Source of the DNA: 21-14-0-10-47-8 sp966211455
Lineage (GTDB): Bacteria > Bdellovibrionota > Bdellovibrionia > Bdellovibrionales > Bdellovibrionaceae
NCBI GenBank assembly: GCA_966211455.1
Contig: CBIHNI010000004.1
Coordinates: 180,111-244,110 of the forward strand
DNA length: 64,000 bases
Direction of reading: 5' to 3'
The notes under the pieces are model-generated. The model did not search any database. It had not been told where the DNA came from and was given only the letters and a program-made list of their open reading frames with translations. The position numbers were made by a program, and so were the translations under genes. Below are positions 24,514-32,715 of this stretch, piece after piece (positions within the stretch are counted from its first letter, which is position 1; every line of letters starts with the position of its first letter).

Positions 24514-25152
24514 ATGCTTTCAGTGACTCAAGCTTATTGTGCGGTGGTGTGCATCGCCCTGATCCCGACGCTCGTGATGGCGGCACCGAAGCGTGATGAT
24601 AGCAAGACCATGACTCAAATTCAATCCCAGGGGGAGGGCCGGCAGAAGTCTTATTTCGATAAGAATCGCCGCGCTTTTTTGTTGAATGATGCTCAGATCA
24701 TGAAAGTCATGCAGACGCTTCGCCAAAATGACAAAGAGATGGGCGAGCTTGCGCAAAATAAGGGCGACACTCAGGCGGTGAGATCTTTGGGCGATCAGCT
24801 GGAACAAGATCAAAAAAATGGCGTGATCGGAATTTCGAACGTCGAGAAGAACACCAAGGTCACCCCGCAGGACAACGATCTCAGTCAGGCGCTGCAGACG
24901 ATGCAGAAGGAAAAATCAGCGAAGCTTTCTGGCCTTTCAGGGAAAGAGTTTGATCTGGCTTATCTCGAGCAATCCCTGGCGCTGAATGAAAAGGCATTGC
25001 AGGTGATCGACACCGATCTTCTGCCAAAGGCACAAAGCCCCGATCTCAAAGCACTACTGGTTCAGATGAAGACCGAAATGGAAATGCACAAGCAACGGGT
25101 CGGCTATGCCCAAAGCACTCTCAACAATCCAGGTGCAGGCTCTTTTAAATAG
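24514..25152 (+). CDS. secreted DUF4142-family protein
   Basis: The 212-aa protein has a signal peptide (ALIPTLVMAAP, cleavage near residue 24), then a helical domain with NDAQIMKVMQTLRQNDKEMGELAQNK, AVRSLGDQLEQDQ and FDLAYLEQSLALNEKALQVIDTDLLP. This is the ferritin-like helical pattern of DUF4142 proteins, usually extracytoplasmic and stress-related. The classical metal-binding His residues of the family (H in the ExxxH positions) are largely replaced by Gln and Asn, so metal binding is doubtful. AAGGGGGA precedes the start. Confidence 0.75.
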   Translation: MLSVTQAYCAVVCIALIPTLVMAAPKRDDSKTMTQIQSQGEGRQKSYFDKNRRAFLLNDAQIMKVMQTLRQNDKEMGELAQNKGDTQAVRSLGDQLEQDQKNGVIGISNVEKNTKVTPQDNDLSQALQTMQKEKSAKLSGLSGKEFDLAYLEQSLALNEKALQVIDTDLLPKAQSPDLKALLVQMKTEMEMHKQRVGYAQSTLNNPGAGSFK

Positions 25153-25210
25153 CCCCCACATCCGGTTTTCGGACACTTGTTCTTCTCTCCGCCCGTAATT
25201 TCGCTTTTGA

Positions 25211-25258
25211 CCCCGCAAGCCTTTTGCTTTCCTGAAGGCTTGCGGGGGTATCGGTCAC
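25211..25258 (+). repeat. REP-type element in front of the RAYT gene
   Basis: A perfect 13-bp inverted repeat, CCCCGCAAGCCTT (25211-25223) and AAGGCTTGCGGGG (25235-25247), is followed by the 15-base unit GGGGGTATCGGTCAC (25244-25258) directly before the ATG. The same 15-mer recurs inside the gene. A hairpin plus conserved foot next to a RAYT gene is the REP/REPtron arrangement. Confidence 0.8.
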
Positions 25259-25999
25259 ATGACAAAGCAAACTGCATTTCAAAAGATTCACTGGAAACAT
25301 CGCTATTCACACGGCGGCAGTCTTCGGCAGCTGCGAGCAGGCAGCGGAGCCAGGCCCCTTTCCACAAAAGCGTCCCTGCATCTTGTGCTAAAAGCCAATC
25401 GGGACAGAGTCCGTGGAGGTCTTCGCATTTCACGAAGATTTAAGCTGATCCATTTCTTGATCCAAAAATATGCAGTGAAGTTCTTTATTAAAGTGGAGCA
25501 AGTGAGCATCCAAAACGATCACATCCACCTATTAATCCGCACCTCACGCAGATCCCTGTACCATCATTTCTTCCGGGTCTTGGCCGGACAAATCGCACAA
25601 GTCTTCGAGAAAGAGGGCCTTCTTTCAGTCTGCAAAATCCAAAGCCCTGCGGGGGTATCGGTCACGCAAGCTGAAAGCTTGGCTGTGACCGATACCCCCA
25701 CCAGGACCAGAAACGAAGCGAAAGTCCCCCGCGTGACCGGTACCCCCGAAAGGGGGATTGCAGTCGAAGCGGAAGGCTTGAAAGCCCAGGGAAGTCTTGG
25801 GGTTAGCGCTGGTACCGTGAAGCTGCAAAAGCTTTGGAAGCATCGGCCTTTTACGCGGGTGGTGCGAGCCTTCCGAGACCAGCTGCAAGTCCGCAACTAC
25901 ATCCAGCTCAATGAGAAAGAGGCGCTCCAAGAAATCCCGTACCGCAAGCGAAGGCTGCGGGGGCTCTCCACCGAAGAGTGGGAGAGGCTTTGGAGGTAG
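25259..25999 (+). CDS. REP-associated tyrosine transposase (RAYT, IS200-like)
   Basis: The 246-aa protein carries the HUH-nuclease features of TnpA-REP proteins: SLHLVLKAN in the first strand, the metal-binding HxH in IQNDHIHLLI (about residue 87), and a downstream helix with VRNYIQLNEKEA carrying the probable nucleophilic Tyr near residue 217. Residues about 131-185 are an extra segment encoded largely by three copies of the REP foot sequence and their hairpins, read in frame, compared with ordinary RAYTs of about 150-200 aa. No ribosome-binding site is visible, because the upstream REP ends at the ATG. Confidence 0.85.
   Translation: MTKQTAFQKIHWKHRYSHGGSLRQLRAGSGARPLSTKASLHLVLKANRDRVRGGLRISRRFKLIHFLIQKYAVKFFIKVEQVSIQNDHIHLLIRTSRRSLYHHFFRVLAGQIAQVFEKEGLLSVCKIQSPAGVSVTQAESLAVTDTPTRTRNEAKVPRVTGTPERGIAVEAEGLKAQGSLGVSAGTVKLQKLWKHRPFTRVVRAFRDQLQVRNYIQLNEKEALQEIPYRKRRLRGLSTEEWERLWR
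25652..25699. repeat. inverted pair of REP units within the RAYT frame
   Basis: GGGGGTATCGGTCAC (25652-25666) and its exact reverse complement GTGACCGATACCCCC (25685-25699) flank an inner hairpin, CAAGCT-GAA-AGCTTG, making one 48-bp near-perfect cruciform. It is identical in sequence to the unit in front of the gene. Confidence 0.85.
25733..25756. repeat. third internal REP unit, variant
   Basis: GTGACCGGTACCCCC (25733-25747) differs from the other copies by one base and runs into a hairpin, CCCCC-GAAA-GGGGG. It is in the same orientation as the 25685 copy. Confidence 0.75.
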
Positions 26000-26105
26000 G
26001 GGTGGTTGACGCGTGCGGGCCATCGCCAGGGCGCTTAGGAGGTTGGCGACGGTCTTCACCGAAAAATTATTTGGATTCAAAATCCGCTTGTGCCATAAGG
26101 CGCGC

Positions 26106-26711
26106 ATGTCAGATACAGCGAAAGCAAAAACACAATCCGCTTTGGTTCAGGCCGTTTTGGCTTTGGACAATCATTTCTCTGAACTGGACCGCTTGGGTGG
26201 TCGTATCCAAGAGCTGGATTTAAAATCCAACTCGGATATCAACCAAACCGAGCGCCTGCTTTTGGCCTTCGCTGAAAACGGTCAGGCGGTCGCAACCCAT
26301 ATCATGGCCTTGTCCCAGGCTCTGAATGAAGCCCGCGAAAAAGCCGAAGCCATCGCCACCCAAGTCAGCGAGCGCGCCAATCAATTGCAAGCCTTAAAAG
26401 ACAACGTGCAGGTCAAAATGGATCAGTTTCATCAACTGAGCCAAAAAGTTTCCGCTCTCAATGACTCTTTGAAAGAGCTAAAGCCCATCGATGGCCAAAG
26501 CCTGAGCGAGGCCGACCGCAATCAGCTGCTTCATCAGTTGACCCAGTTCGAAGTGCAAATTCAGCCTTTGATCGAAGAAGCGCAAGCGCTCAAAGAAGCG
26601 GGTCGTGTGGGAAGAATCAAGGTCCTGGAGCAAAACGCCGAAAGCATGCGCCAAAGCCTTCAGGCGGTCAGCCAGAAGCTTGCGATGATTCGTCCGCCGG
26701 CTGCTCACTAG
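26106..26711 (+). CDS. coiled-coil protein of unknown function
   Basis: The 201-aa protein starts at ATG 26106, with a weak AAGG seven bases upstream. It consists of heptad-like helices rich in Gln, Ala, Glu and Leu from residue 10 to the end, for example EREKAEAIATQVSERANQLQ-like stretches and EVQIQPLIEEAQALKEAG. There is no signal peptide or membrane segment. It resembles structural or methyl-accepting-type coiled coils in composition only; no family can be assigned. It stands alone between the RAYT and a beta-lactamase-like gene. Confidence 0.75.
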   Translation: MSDTAKAKTQSALVQAVLALDNHFSELDRLGGRIQELDLKSNSDINQTERLLLAFAENGQAVATHIMALSQALNEAREKAEAIATQVSERANQLQALKDNVQVKMDQFHQLSQKVSALNDSLKELKPIDGQSLSEADRNQLLHQLTQFEVQIQPLIEEAQALKEAGRVGRIKVLEQNAESMRQSLQAVSQKLAMIRPPAAH

Positions 26712-26792
26712 AAGTGCAGATTCGCTCTGGATATTGACAGCTGGATCAAAGCTTTTGATGATGATTCTTCACCCTTGACCAGGAAGATCATC

Positions 26793-27635
26793 ATGCTGAT
26801 TCGGTTTTTTATTTCTCTTTTATTTGTATCCCTTCTTGCCTGCGGTGGCTCCGCCACCAAAAACGAAGTCTCGGCACAGCCAGCGCCTGCGGTCGATCAT
26901 TTTCAGGACATGCAGGGCTGTTTTCTTCTCTACAACATGAAAACCAACCAATTTGAAAAGGTGATCGGTGAAGAGAACTGTAAGACCGCGTATCCAGCGT
27001 CCTCGACATTTAAGCCACCGATTGCGGTGATGGCATTTGATTCGGGAGCTTTGAAAGATGAAAACCAAGTTTTAAAATGGGACGGGAAAAAGGGCGACCG
27101 TGAAGAGCTCAATCGCGATCACAACGCCAAAACCTGGATGCGAGATTCCATCGTTTGGTTTTCGCAGCGCCTGACGGTGAAGATGGGGCTTCGAAAAGTG
27201 CAAAAGTATCTCGATGCTTTCGATTACGGGAACAAAGATATGAAGGGTGGCATCAAGCAGGCTTGGCTGGTGTCGGCCGGATCTTCGGGGCCGGCGCTGA
27301 AAATCACGGGCTATCAGCAGATCGAATGGATGAAGAAGCTTTGGACAAACGCTTTACCTGTATCTTTGCGGGCGCAAAAGCTTACGCAAGAAATCATGTT
27401 TCTGGAAACATCGCCAAGTGGTTTCGAGTTCAGCGGCAAGACGGGATCGAACTTCTTTGATCCCGAGCGCCGTCATCATTTGGGCTGGTTTATTTCTCAT
27501 CTTAAAAAAGGCGAGCAAGAGTACCTGACCGTCGCAAATTTCCGCGATCTGAAGCCTTATGCGGGGCCCGGTTTCGGTGGGCCACGCGCCAAAGCCATCA
27601 CCAAAGCCATCTTGGCCGAGCAAGGGCTTTGGTAA
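26793..27635 (+). CDS. class D (OXA-type) beta-lactamase-like lipoprotein
   Basis: The 280-aa protein starts at ATG 26793 (AGGA eight bases upstream). Its lipoprotein signal has the lipobox LLAC-G, so it should be lipid-anchored. Class D motifs are present in order: active-site Ser-x-x-Lys in PASSTFKPP (about residue 72), SxV in DSIVWFSQ, YGN in FDYGNKDM, an LKITGYQQ stretch, and KTG in FSGKTGSN. The carbamylated-Lys environment looks intact, so a beta-lactam-hydrolysing or penicillin-binding enzyme is likely. Specificity cannot be told from sequence. No mobile element flanks it, which suggests an intrinsic gene. Confidence 0.88.
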   Translation: MLIRFFISLLFVSLLACGGSATKNEVSAQPAPAVDHFQDMQGCFLLYNMKTNQFEKVIGEENCKTAYPASSTFKPPIAVMAFDSGALKDENQVLKWDGKKGDREELNRDHNAKTWMRDSIVWFSQRLTVKMGLRKVQKYLDAFDYGNKDMKGGIKQAWLVSAGSSGPALKITGYQQIEWMKKLWTNALPVSLRAQKLTQEIMFLETSPSGFEFSGKTGSNFFDPERRHHLGWFISHLKKGEQEYLTVANFRDLKPYAGPGFGGPRAKAITKAILAEQGLW

Positions 27636-27788
27636 GCCCCGAAATCTGTGAAGGCGAACGCGACTATTTTTATTGAGCGCAAACGCGCGCGTTCGGCCAG
27701 TTTTTTCAAATTGGAAGAGGGGTTTATTTTCTCAGAGGTGATTTGGGAAAAATGTGGTATAAAGCCAATCTTCAAACTGAGGTTGTCT

Positions 27789-28070
27789 ATGAAAGAATAT
27801 GCTCATCTGGGTAAGTTTTTGCGTGAAAAGCGAATTGAAAACAATCTGACGCAGGTTCAGCTTGCGGATGCGCTGGGAATCAATCTCGCGCAATTCGTAT
27901 CGAACTGGGAACGTGGAATGTGTGCGCCACCGGCTTACTCTTTGCCCCAATTGGTTAAAATCTTGAAATTGGATCGCCAGGAGCTGGTTGAGGTCATGGT
28001 AAAAGATTCAAAAGTCGCGATTGAAAATAAGATTTTGCCGAAAAAAGGCAAGAAGCAGCGTCGCGCTTAA
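27789..28070 (+). CDS. XRE-type helix-turn-helix protein
   Basis: The 93-aa protein has a Cro/CI-type HTH: LGKFLREKRIENNLTQVQLADALGINLAQFVSNWERGMCAPP, with recognition helix AQFVSNWERG, followed by a helix containing LVKILKLDRQELVEVM and a basic tail (KKGKKQRRA). The start at 27789 has GAGG upstream; a longer frame to 27648 lacks support. No neighbour reveals its target. Confidence 0.85.
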   Translation: MKEYAHLGKFLREKRIENNLTQVQLADALGINLAQFVSNWERGMCAPPAYSLPQLVKILKLDRQELVEVMVKDSKVAIENKILPKKGKKQRRA

Positions 28071-28147
28071 GAGCCTTTGGCTCCAGCTCCACGTTGAATT
28101 CGACCTTCTCTCAGTGCGGCCTTCATCCAATCGCAGGAGTCTCAGGT

Positions 28148-28882
28148 ATGTCTTTGTTGACTCAGAAAAATGAATCCATGGCGCGCTTCAAGGCTTTCCT
28201 TGAGGCCAGTGACAGCGTTCGCACTTTGGCCGCACGCCTTGGCATTTCGGTTCTTCCGGTTTTGGACCTAGAGAACCCTTCTTTTCTGCGTTTGAACACG
28301 GCTGACCAGGCCGCGGTTTTGGAAAGACTGAAAATTTATTCCGGACTTTTGGAACAGGCTTCGTCAGCCGAGCTTTTGGACGAGAAGAAACTTCTGTGGT
28401 TTGCACTCAGCCGTTTGCGCCTGGCGCCGCCCAGCGATTTGCTGGATATGATGCAAGAAGGGGATCTGATCGAAGTCTACGTGGGCGATCGTCAGGTTTA
28501 CCGCAGCTTTAACTATTACAATTACTGCAGTTACTCGCTGGACGAACTGGAAACCATCCCTTGGAGTGAGCTTTTTGCCAGGGACGAGCAGTGGACCAAT
28601 GAGATCTTCAAAGAGATCGGCAGCTGCTTAGGTACGCGCAAAGTGATCACCTCACAGGTTCCGGCGCATGAAGTGCGGGAGATTCGCTCGGCTTACAAAA
28701 ATAAATTTCTGTATCAGCTGAAATACATCGTGCCTTTGAACGATAAAGAGGGCGGTAAGCCGGATTGCATTTTGGGCATTCTCCGCGCTCAGGTTCTGGA
28801 CGGGGTCCATACTGCCGAGCGCGAAGCTCAGGTGAAAAAGTACTTTGAACGACGTCTTGCCGAATTTCAGCACGAAGCCTAA
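28148..28882 (+). CDS. conserved-looking protein of unknown function
   Basis: The 244-aa protein starts at ATG 28148 (AGGAG about ten bases upstream). The N-terminal third is helical (ESMARFKAFLEASDSVRTLAARLG). The middle has LLDMMQEGDLIEVYVGDRQVYRSFNYYNYCSYSLDEL, a mixed segment with aromatic residues. The C-terminal third ends in charged helices (REAQVKKYFERRLAEFQHEA). There is no signal peptide, membrane segment or known catalytic motif. It converges with the minus-strand acyltransferase-like gene. Not recognised. Confidence 0.7.
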   Translation: MSLLTQKNESMARFKAFLEASDSVRTLAARLGISVLPVLDLENPSFLRLNTADQAAVLERLKIYSGLLEQASSAELLDEKKLLWFALSRLRLAPPSDLLDMMQEGDLIEVYVGDRQVYRSFNYYNYCSYSLDELETIPWSELFARDEQWTNEIFKEIGSCLGTRKVITSQVPAHEVREIRSAYKNKFLYQLKYIVPLNDKEGGKPDCILGILRAQVLDGVHTAEREAQVKKYFERRLAEFQHEA

Positions 28883-28895
28883 AATTCTAAGACTT

Positions 28896-29609
28896 TCAAG
28901 CGGCGCGCTTCAAACCGCCCATGGCTGCGATCTTGCGGGCTGGATTTAAGATGTCCGTCGCCGACTCGAAGATCTGCCGTTTCTCCCACAGCTGACTGGC
29001 GTTCCGGTGAACCGAAAGATCGGCCGACGGTTTTTGGTGACCCTGCAGGCACGCAATCAGATCGCAATTAAAGCCGCGTTGATTGGTGTCTTTTTCGATC
29101 GAGACAAAGCCGATATCATGCGCCATCTTGTGCACCCCCAGATCGGTGCGGGCCGGGGCGACGATCGCATCCACTGCGGATTCGCGAAAGACGTATGTCC
29201 CCAGTTGCGCAATCACCGAGCCCAAAGAAAAGCCGACAACGGATTTTCGAAACTCGGGCAGGACCGTTAAAAACTCCATCGACATCACCGATCGGACTTT
29301 CAGTTCCTGCAGTTGCTTTAAGTAGAACTCGGAAAAGAAATGAAAGTACTTGGTCGATAGATCCGACTGGCTTTGCAGATCAAAGAAACTGTACAGATGC
29401 AGGGCCGCAACCTGATCGCCAACCTTGACGACGGTGACCAGATCCTGGCGCGAGAACTCGTCCGAGGTCAGTTTGTAATCCGACCCCGACGCCTTGTAGG
29501 TCTCATCCCAAAGCTTGTACCAGGCCGCATAGGCCTGGTTGCGAAGATCCGCTTCGGACGGATGAAAGGCGCTTTTCCCCGAGAGAATCAAATATGAAAT
29601 GTCTTTCAT
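28896..29609 (-). CDS. GNAT-fold acyltransferase-like protein
   Basis: The 237-aa protein has a GNAT-like core: VVKVGDQVAALHLYSFFD as the central strands, then MEFLTVLPEFRKSVVGFSLGSVIAQLG, which matches the acyl-CoA pyrophosphate loop (V-x-PEFRK-x-x-x-G-x-x-LG). This layout resembles N-acyl amino acid synthase-type GNATs. AAGGGA lies before the ATG. It follows the diiron-like gene by 24 bp on the same strand, so the two are probably one operon. Substrate unknown. Confidence 0.65.
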   Translation of the reverse strand: MKDISYLILSGKSAFHPSEADLRNQAYAAWYKLWDETYKASGSDYKLTSDEFSRQDLVTVVKVGDQVAALHLYSFFDLQSQSDLSTKYFHFFSEFYLKQLQELKVRSVMSMEFLTVLPEFRKSVVGFSLGSVIAQLGTYVFRESAVDAIVAPARTDLGVHKMAHDIGFVSIEKDTNQRGFNCDLIACLQGHQKPSADLSVHRNASQLWEKRQIFESATDILNPARKIAAMGGLKRAA

Positions 29610-29633
29610 AAAATCCCTTCTTTGAAAAGAAAG

Positions 29634-30275
29634 TTAGGCCGCTTTTTTCATCGGAATCTGATTTGCGGAGGCTAAAATCTCTCGTAGCATATTTTGATAA
29701 ATGCTTGATGATTGCTGCAGGTTTCGGATGATCAGTTCGTGATCTTCTTTTGGAAGCTTCATCAGTTTTTCCAGATGCTCGTGGATATGGTCTGGGTCTT
29801 CTTCGGCATGCACGCGGACGAAAGACAACTGATTGTCCGGATAATTGTCTTTGAGCATCTTATGGATGCGCGGTCCGAATTCGGCGGCGATGCCCTCTAA
29901 GAATAGGTAATAACCGTAAACCGAAATCGGATTGACGTTTTGAATCCAGTAATACTGATTTTGAAACATCACGCTCGAGTTGTGGCAGACGGGGATGTCT
30001 TCGGGTTTTAATTTCATCTGCTTGAGATCCATCAACAGAAGCTTTTCGTGGTTCTTTTCCTGATTGGCGTGTTCGATAGCTGAGAGATGGAACTCATTTC
30101 GGCTGTAGGGGAAAAGGGCTCCCGCCAAAGTCACAATCCGCGTCGAGTGGCAGACAAAGTGATATGTTTGCGCAAGCCAGCTTGCGTAGACCTGCGGGTT
30201 TTTCCACTGAAATTCGACGAAATATTTTTCGGCCGCCTTCATTTCTTCGGCGTAGGCATTCTTCAGTACGTTCAT
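29634..30275 (-). CDS. heme-oxygenase-like (HDO/TenA-like) putative diiron enzyme
   Basis: The 213-aa all-helical protein starts at ATG 30275 (GGGGGAGA upstream). Potential metal ligands occur in the order expected for heme-oxygenase-like diiron oxidases or iron-containing redox enzymes: His39/His43 in TYHFVCHSTR, His69 and Glu73-x-x-His76 in IEHANQEKNHEKLL, Glu127 in FLEGIAAEFG, and His156, Asp160/162 and His163/165 in VHAEEDPDHIHEHLEKL. It lacks ThiC/TenA active-site marks. Co-transcription with the GNAT gene suggests a small biosynthetic pair. The product is unknown. Confidence 0.7.
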   Translation of the reverse strand: MNVLKNAYAEEMKAAEKYFVEFQWKNPQVYASWLAQTYHFVCHSTRIVTLAGALFPYSRNEFHLSAIEHANQEKNHEKLLLMDLKQMKLKPEDIPVCHNSSVMFQNQYYWIQNVNPISVYGYYLFLEGIAAEFGPRIHKMLKDNYPDNQLSFVRVHAEEDPDHIHEHLEKLMKLPKEDHELIIRNLQQSSSIYQNMLREILASANQIPMKKAA

Positions 30276-30400
30276 TTTAGATCTCCCCCCACGATGAGAC
30301 AGCCCCGATAGATTTCGGGATCTGTTCATACGATGATACGTTATCTTCGGCGCCTGGGGGGCAGGGAAAAAGTCCAATTCAACTAAACTCGACGCTATTG

Positions 30401-30460
30401 ATATTTGAGAGCTCAAATTGAGATGCCAAAGAGCTCAAATATTCGTCATTTTGAGCTCAA
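30401..30460. repeat. three GAGCTCAA boxes upstream of the diiron-like gene
   Basis: GAGCTCAA occurs at 30409-30416, 30431-30438 and within the perfect palindrome TTGAGCTCAA (30451-30460). ATATTTGAG (30401-30409) and CTCAAATAT (30434-30442) also form an inverted repeat. The cluster lies in the intergenic region between the 30275 and 30505 genes and may be a regulator-binding array. Confidence 0.45.
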
Positions 30461-30504
30461 GTTTAAAACGCTCCAAAGCGGGATAAACTAAATAAGTTTG
30501 TATG

Positions 30505-31584
30505 TTACGAACGGCGGGGCGACGAACGGCCGAAGTTCATCGTACGGATTTTCGAATTGGACGAAAGCAAGGTGCGGGGATTATCTTCTTCATCATAAAT
30601 TTCGCCGACAATTTCTTCGAAGATATCTTCCAAAGTCACGACACCAATCGGCTGGCCATCCTTTTCGATCACCGCCAAATGGCTCGAGTAAGTTTGAATC
30701 TGCTTCAATGCGCCCAACGTGCGGTCATGGGGGCGCAGCTTCAAAATCGGGCGGACCAGTTCGGTCCAATCCAGCTTGGTGATTTCGGGCTCGGCGGTGA
30801 ATTCCTTCGCTAACAAAAGGCCTATCACCTTTCCGTCTTTCATGACCGGCAGACGCGTGTGACGATAGGTGCGAATGTGTTCCAGCACCGCAAAGTAATG
30901 CTCGGAAATATCAATGGTGCTGACCTCTTCCCATGGCACCATCAAATCGGTCAGCGTGCGTTTGTCGATATCCAGCAGATTGAACACGTACTGCTTATGG
31001 GTATCGGTCAGCTGGTCCAGATCGACCTCTTTGCTGACGTCGACGGTGGTTTCCGATTTAAAGTGCGAGAAAATAAATCGCGCCACAAATTTGGTCGGGA
31101 TTTCCAGCAGGAAAATCAAAGGCGAAAATATTTTGTCCAGTGCGATCAAAATTTTTCCGCCCAAGAGCGCAAACTTGACCGGGTAGCGAAGCGCCAATGA
31201 TTTCGGCACCAGCTCTCCGATGATAACACTGAAGTAGGTCAGCGGAATGGCGATCACCGCGATCGAAAGAGCTTCGGCCGTGTCTTCGGTGAGACCAAAT
31301 TTATCGACGAATAAAGGTTCGAGATAATCCGAAGCGCCGGCGCCACCAACCGCGGCCGAGATAATTCCGACCAGCGTGATGCCGATTTGAATCACGGACA
31401 AGACGCGCTCGGGATTGTTTTTCAAGGTCAGGACCAGTTTGGCCGCGTGCGAACCTTTTTGCGCCAGTTGTTTGATGTGCGGCCTTGAGACCGTAACGAA
31501 AGCCATTTCAAGACAAGAAAGAATCGCATTGAGAAAAAGACAAACTAGAACAACCAAAAGTTCGGTCATAGATGGGAAAGACAT
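30505..31584 (-). CDS. CNNM/CBS-domain membrane protein (HlyC/CorC family)
   Basis: The 359-aa protein has a CNNM transporter domain with three to four membrane segments (8-28, 63-82, 100-120, 135-160 approx.) containing FLNAILSCLEMAFVTVSR and VIIGELVPKSLALRYP, then two CBS motifs (LMVPWEEVSTIDI..HTRLPVMKDGKVIGLLLAKE and HLAVIEKDGQPIGVVTLEDIFEEIVGEI). The C-terminal CorC/HlyC transporter-associated domain is missing; the protein ends in a short basic tail. Family members are implicated in Mg/Co efflux. The role here is inferred. Confidence 0.9.
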   Translation of the reverse strand: MSFPSMTELLVVLVCLFLNAILSCLEMAFVTVSRPHIKQLAQKGSHAAKLVLTLKNNPERVLSVIQIGITLVGIISAAVGGAGASDYLEPLFVDKFGLTEDTAEALSIAVIAIPLTYFSVIIGELVPKSLALRYPVKFALLGGKILIALDKIFSPLIFLLEIPTKFVARFIFSHFKSETTVDVSKEVDLDQLTDTHKQYVFNLLDIDKRTLTDLMVPWEEVSTIDISEHYFAVLEHIRTYRHTRLPVMKDGKVIGLLLAKEFTAEPEITKLDWTELVRPILKLRPHDRTLGALKQIQTYSSHLAVIEKDGQPIGVVTLEDIFEEIVGEIYDEEDNPRTLLSSNSKIRTMNFGRSSPRRS

Positions 31585-31688
31585 TACATGAAAGCGGGAC
31601 AGCGGTCAGCACCGGACTTCATTGCATAGCATCGACTGGTGCCGCTTGTGAATTGTGTGTAGTTTTGATTTGAAGCTAAAAGATCGCT

Positions 31689-32645
31689 TTACTTTAAGCT
31701 TTCAATTGCTGAAACCAAATCATTTTGTCCTTGATAAAATTTGGCAAACTCGTTGATCGGCATTTCCATTGTTTCTTCGCATGCTTTTCGGGCATGTGAA
31801 AACTGCGGTGTGATCAAAGCTTTTCCTTTTTCAAACGAGACATCCAGGCTGGCGTGACGAATTTTTTCCAGATCATATTCTTCAGCGCAGTCTGTGTCGT
31901 TGGGATCGTTTCGCATATTTTTGCCGAATTCAGAAACGGATTTGAGCAGTTTGTTTTTGGGTTCTGACTTTAGACCTTGCCAGAAATCCAATTTTTCGCC
32001 CGTGGTATTCTTGATGGTGTGACTTTGGGAAAAATTGGCGGGATGGGCGTTGCCTTCGCAGAAAGCGTCCACATGCTCTTTCAGTACGGTGACGTCCAAG
32101 GTCGCAATCGCCACGTCCAGACTTCGGCTGATGTCGCCACCTTCGGGGCAGCGGTTGTCTTTGCCCCAGATTTTTTGTACGGACCGATTTATTTTTTGAA
32201 CCTTACCGGCTTCGGAACCGAAGAATTCCGGAAACTCGAAATCGATTTTGGCCGGGGTATCGGCTTTGGCGCCGGGGATTAAGAATTTCACTTTGCGGTA
32301 GGAAAGGCCGGTGGTGATTTTTGTTCCTGGCGACTGCAAGGAAGAGATGCGATATTTATAAGCATCGACGAAGCACTTTGCATTTTTCTGGCAGGCCTGA
32401 TCTCGTTGCTGCAGCCAGAACTTTTGTTGTTCTTTGAGATTTGCGGCTTCGTCAGGTTTTGCTGTCAGGTTTTTCAAAGCGGCCGAGAAAACCTGATTCA
32501 ACTCTTGATCTTGCTTCAAAGCTTCAGGTGATTGGCAGATGCTTTTTTCCGCTATAGTCGAGGCCTTTTTGCAGTCGAAGGCCAAGGCGGTCGAGGCTGA
32601 GATCAGCGCAAGCAGCAAACAGATGGATTTGGAAATAGGTTTCAT
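31689..32645 (-). CDS. secreted protein with LprI/DUF1311 N-terminal domain
   Basis: The 318-aa protein has a signal peptide ending in STALA-FDC. It is followed by the LprI-type cysteine domain: DCKKASTIAEKSICQSPEALKQDQELN..KEQQKFWLQQRDQACQKNAKCFVDAYKYRI, with four cysteines positioned for two disulfides, as in the lysozyme-inhibitor LprI family. Residues 120-318 are a separate domain with about four more cysteines, not recognised. Periplasmic location is likely. A lysozyme-inhibiting role is only a family-based possibility. Confidence 0.78.
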   Translation of the reverse strand: MKPISKSICLLLALISASTALAFDCKKASTIAEKSICQSPEALKQDQELNQVFSAALKNLTAKPDEAANLKEQQKFWLQQRDQACQKNAKCFVDAYKYRISSLQSPGTKITTGLSYRKVKFLIPGAKADTPAKIDFEFPEFFGSEAGKVQKINRSVQKIWGKDNRCPEGGDISRSLDVAIATLDVTVLKEHVDAFCEGNAHPANFSQSHTIKNTTGEKLDFWQGLKSEPKNKLLKSVSEFGKNMRNDPNDTDCAEEYDLEKIRHASLDVSFEKGKALITPQFSHARKACEETMEMPINEFAKFYQGQNDLVSAIESLK

Positions 32646-32715
32646 AAAGATAGACTTTCAAAGTTTTGATTCTTGTGCAAGTCTAAACGGGCGGCATCGG
32701 AAGGCGAGACTGACC

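Noticed and set aside
25211..25756. CRISPR array
   Set aside because: The repeated 15-mers are inverted, irregularly spaced and associated with a RAYT gene, which fits REP elements; no cas genes are present.
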